Part shown: positions 7,655 to 9,243 of the stretch, piece after piece
Numbering within the stretch: the stretch's first letter is position 1
How the letters are laid out: each line of letters begins with the position of its first letter
Assembly: GCA_026988735.1 (NCBI GenBank)
Contig: JALSKR010000117.1
Span: 1-9,243 of the forward strand
DNA length: 9,243 nucleotides
Direction: 5' to 3'
DNA from: Sulfurimonas sp.
GTDB taxonomy: Bacteria > Campylobacterota > Campylobacteria > Campylobacterales > Sulfurimonadaceae
Made by a program: the position numbers and the translations under genes
The notes under the pieces: model-generated
What the model was told of the DNA's origin: nothing
Database searches by the model: none
The model's input: the letters and a program-made list of their open reading frames with translations, nothing else

Positions 7655-7663
7655 TGTGATAAT
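7655..7663 (+). promoter_or_regulatory. Candidate promoter for the PAS-Hpt pair
   Basis: TGTGATAAT gives an extended -10 (TGn plus GATAAT, five of six to TATAAT). TTCACT at 7634-7639 is a four-of-six -35 match with an 18-bp spacer. The expected start near 7670 leaves a short leader with an AAGG ribosome site at 7684-7687 before the ATG at 7695. A run of nine T (7627-7635) begins right after the uvrC stop but has no stem before it, so some readthrough from uvrC is possible. Confidence 0.4.
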
Positions 7664-7694
7664 GCTAGTAAGTAACTAATTATAAGGTTTTTTA

Positions 7695-8111
7695 ATGAGT
7701 AAGATTATCCCTGTAGACGAAGAGTATTTTTTTGACGGAAATGTCATTATTTCTCAGACAGATTTAAAAGGTGTTATTACCTATGCAAACAAACTTTTTT
7801 GCAGTGTATCAGGCTATAAAGCCGATGAACTGGTAGGACAACCCCACAACATACTCAGACATCCGGATATGCCGCGCAGTATATTTGCAAAGATGTGGGA
7901 AACTATTCAAGGAGGACAAGCCTGGAACGGACTTGTAAAAAACCTTAGAAAAGACGGTTTGTACTACTGGGTAGAGACAGAAATTCTGCCAATCAGAGAT
8001 AATGACGAAAATATAACAGGCTATATTGCTGCCAGAAAAGCAGCCTCTCGCAAAGATATTCAAGAAACAGCAGAGACATACAAAAAAATGCTTGAGACAG
8101 AAGAGGAATAA
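7695..8111 (+). CDS. Stand-alone Aer/CetB-type PAS sensor protein
   Basis: This 138-residue protein is essentially one PAS domain. It closely follows the FAD-binding PAS domain of the Aer energy-taxis receptor: TDLKGVITYAN (22-32), FCSVSGY (35-41), then NILRHPDMP (52-60) with Arg55, His56 and Asp58, which match the flavin-site residues known from Aer. AWNGLVKNLRKDG, YYWVETEILPI and ITGYIAARKA follow. It has no membrane segment, HAMP or signalling domain, so it must act through a partner, as PAS-only CetB does with CetA in Campylobacter jejuni energy taxis. The last 20 residues form a short acidic helix. No CetA-like gene is visible; the adjacent gene encodes an Hpt protein. A flavin-based redox role is inferred from the conserved residues. 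Confidence 0.85.
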   Translation: MSKIIPVDEEYFFDGNVIISQTDLKGVITYANKLFCSVSGYKADELVGQPHNILRHPDMPRSIFAKMWETIQGGQAWNGLVKNLRKDGLYYWVETEILPIRDNDENITGYIAARKAASRKDIQETAETYKKMLETEEE

Positions 8112-8122
8112 GGGATGGAAGA

Positions 8123-9243
8123 ATGCTAATTTATAATTTTCAAAAAGAGTTTTTGGGTATAGACGAAAAAAACCTGCGTATACTAGGATATAAAGATTTG
8201 GCTGATCTACGGGCAGAAGTGACAGATTTTGCAGACTTGTTTGTAAAAACACCAGGATATATCCATAATTTTCAGCATGTGCACTGGATTGACTATATTA
8301 CATGTGCAGAGTCAAATGAAGAGTCCAAAGTCATCATTAATGCCAATTCAAAAAACTACAAAGCAATAATTACAATTACGAATGCCTATCTTGCAGACAA
8401 TCCGACGCAAAAAGCCTATATAGTACACTTAAACAATTTACGAACACTCACAGCACAGGAGTATGATGCTATTTCTGGAGATATTACACAAAGAACAATA
8501 CCAGAAACAGTATCACCGCAGCAGTCACAACCAATTCTTGAGACAAAAGAAGAAATAGCACTTATACAAGATGAGTATGACACTCCGTTACATGTGGAAA
8601 CAAAAGAGGAAAAAGACCTTGATGCAATGCTCGATGTAGGTGACTTAAGCATCGAAACCCAAGAAGTAAAAAAGAGAGAGCCTTTAGTGCAGGAATCTCC
8701 TCAAAAACCAAAAAGCACCTATGTTTTCGACCCCAATATCGCTTCAAAAGAGCTTGGTTTGCCGCTTGATTTAATTGAAGAGTTTATACAGGATTTCATA
8801 ACCCAGGCAAACGACTTTAAAGATGAACTTTACAGATCACTTGAAGAAGGAAATATAGATAATGTTAAAACCCTTTCGCATAAGCTTAAAGGAGTTGCAG
8901 CGAATCTTCGCATTGAAGATGCACATGAAGTACTCTCCATTATAAATGCTACTTCTGATGTCGATATTATACAAACAAACCTGAATGATTTTTACAGGAT
9001 TATTGCAAAATTAGCCGGTGAAGAAGATCTTGGAACCATCAAAGATGATGAAGTGCCTCAAAAAATTGAAATTCCGGAACTTTACGATGATGATTTTGTT
9101 GCGCCACAGGAATCTGAAGAAATTTTAACTTTTAAAGATGATGAGCCTGAACTTACTTTGGAATTTAAAGAGGAGCAACAGCCTCAACTTGAAATTGAAT
9201 CAGAACTTCAAGAAGAACCTGAAATCCAGGAAGAACCTGAAAT
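8123..9243 (+). CDS. Hpt-domain phosphotransfer protein, 3' end outside window
   Basis: The frame is open for 373 codons from ATG at 8123 to the window edge. The start is 11 nt after the PAS gene, with AAGGGA at good spacing. Residues about 1-110 (FLGIDEKNLRILGY to AYIVHLNNL) resemble a degenerate PAS-like sensory domain. A flexible, charged linker follows to about 205. An Hpt domain lies at about 205-300, with the phosphoacceptor motif SHKLKG at 252-257 and His253 as the likely phosphorylated residue; such domains pass phosphate between response-regulator receivers. The tail is strongly acidic, ending in a Q-E-E-P-E-I repeat. No histidine kinase catalytic domain has appeared by the window edge; one could follow. 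The pairing with the redox-type PAS gene suggests a common signalling pathway, which is an inference. Confidence 0.8.
   Translation, partial: MLIYNFQKEFLGIDEKNLRILGYKDLADLRAEVTDFADLFVKTPGYIHNFQHVHWIDYITCAESNEESKVIINANSKNYKAIITITNAYLADNPTQKAYIVHLNNLRTLTAQEYDAISGDITQRTIPETVSPQQSQPILETKEEIALIQDEYDTPLHVETKEEKDLDAMLDVGDLSIETQEVKKREPLVQESPQKPKSTYVFDPNIASKELGLPLDLIEEFIQDFITQANDFKDELYRSLEEGNIDNVKTLSHKLKGVAANLRIEDAHEVLSIINATSDVDIIQTNLNDFYRIIAKLAGEEDLGTIKDDEVPQKIEIPELYDDDFVAPQESEEILTFKDDEPELTLEFKEEQQPQLEIESELQEEPEIQEEPE
9209..9243 (+). repeat. 18-bp tandem repeat coding Q-E-E-P-E-I
   Basis: Two adjacent 18-bp units start at 9209 and 9227. The visible bases differ only at one silent position (CAA versus CAG), and the second unit is cut by the window edge. 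They extend the acidic tail of the Hpt protein, and the array may continue beyond the window. Confidence 0.65.

Noticed and set aside
8115..8129. Four-codon ATG frame (M-E-E-C) just before the Hpt gene
   Set aside because: It is very short and overlaps the ribosome-binding region; likely chance.
7809..8252. Minus-strand frame of 147 codons across the PAS and Hpt genes
   Set aside because: It is antisense to two recognised coding regions, rich in Cys/Phe/Leu as expected of a shadow, and has no domain.

Overview
The window is AT-rich, tightly packed bacterial DNA. It looks like a member of the Campylobacterota (Epsilonproteobacteria), probably a free-living relative of Sulfurimonas or Sulfurovum. 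This is inferred from protein style: a compact aspartate oxidase, a NhaD-type Na+/H+ antiporter, a DUF721-like protein directly before uvrC, and a stand-alone Aer/CetB-type PAS protein. No single marker proves the assignment.

Layout. The left half (1-5413) is read on the minus strand. In transcription order it holds a small LptM-like lipoprotein gene, nadB, nhaD, then guaA after a 231-nt gap, then hemD, whose 3' end lies outside the window. The lipoprotein, nadB and nhaD genes are joined by two TAATG stop/start overlaps and should form one translationally coupled operon. The right half (5378-9243) is read on the plus strand: a DUF721/DciA-like gene overlapping uvrC by 11 nt, then a PAS sensor gene and an Hpt-domain gene 11 nt apart, the last running off the window. 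The two halves diverge from a point where the 5' ends of the lipoprotein and DUF721-like genes overlap by about 36 bp. No stretch over 300 nt lacks a gene.

Functions. The left side supplies de novo NAD (NadB), sodium/proton exchange (NhaD), GMP (GuaA) and haem (HemD). The right side handles DNA repair and probably replicative helicase loading, followed by a redox-sensing/phosphotransfer pair. No RNA gene, CRISPR array, transposase or phage gene was seen.

Most of the window is ordinary housekeeping sequence. The most unusual signal is a palindrome, TTACATGTAA, present five times: three inside hemD and two in tandem between nhaD and guaA, just downstream of a TATAAT box. All eight ACATGT hexamers I found are preceded by TT. 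The guaA leader also holds three successive hairpins, one of them GC-rich. The DUF721-like gene appears to start from an extended -10 promoter placed so that its mRNA would be leaderless.
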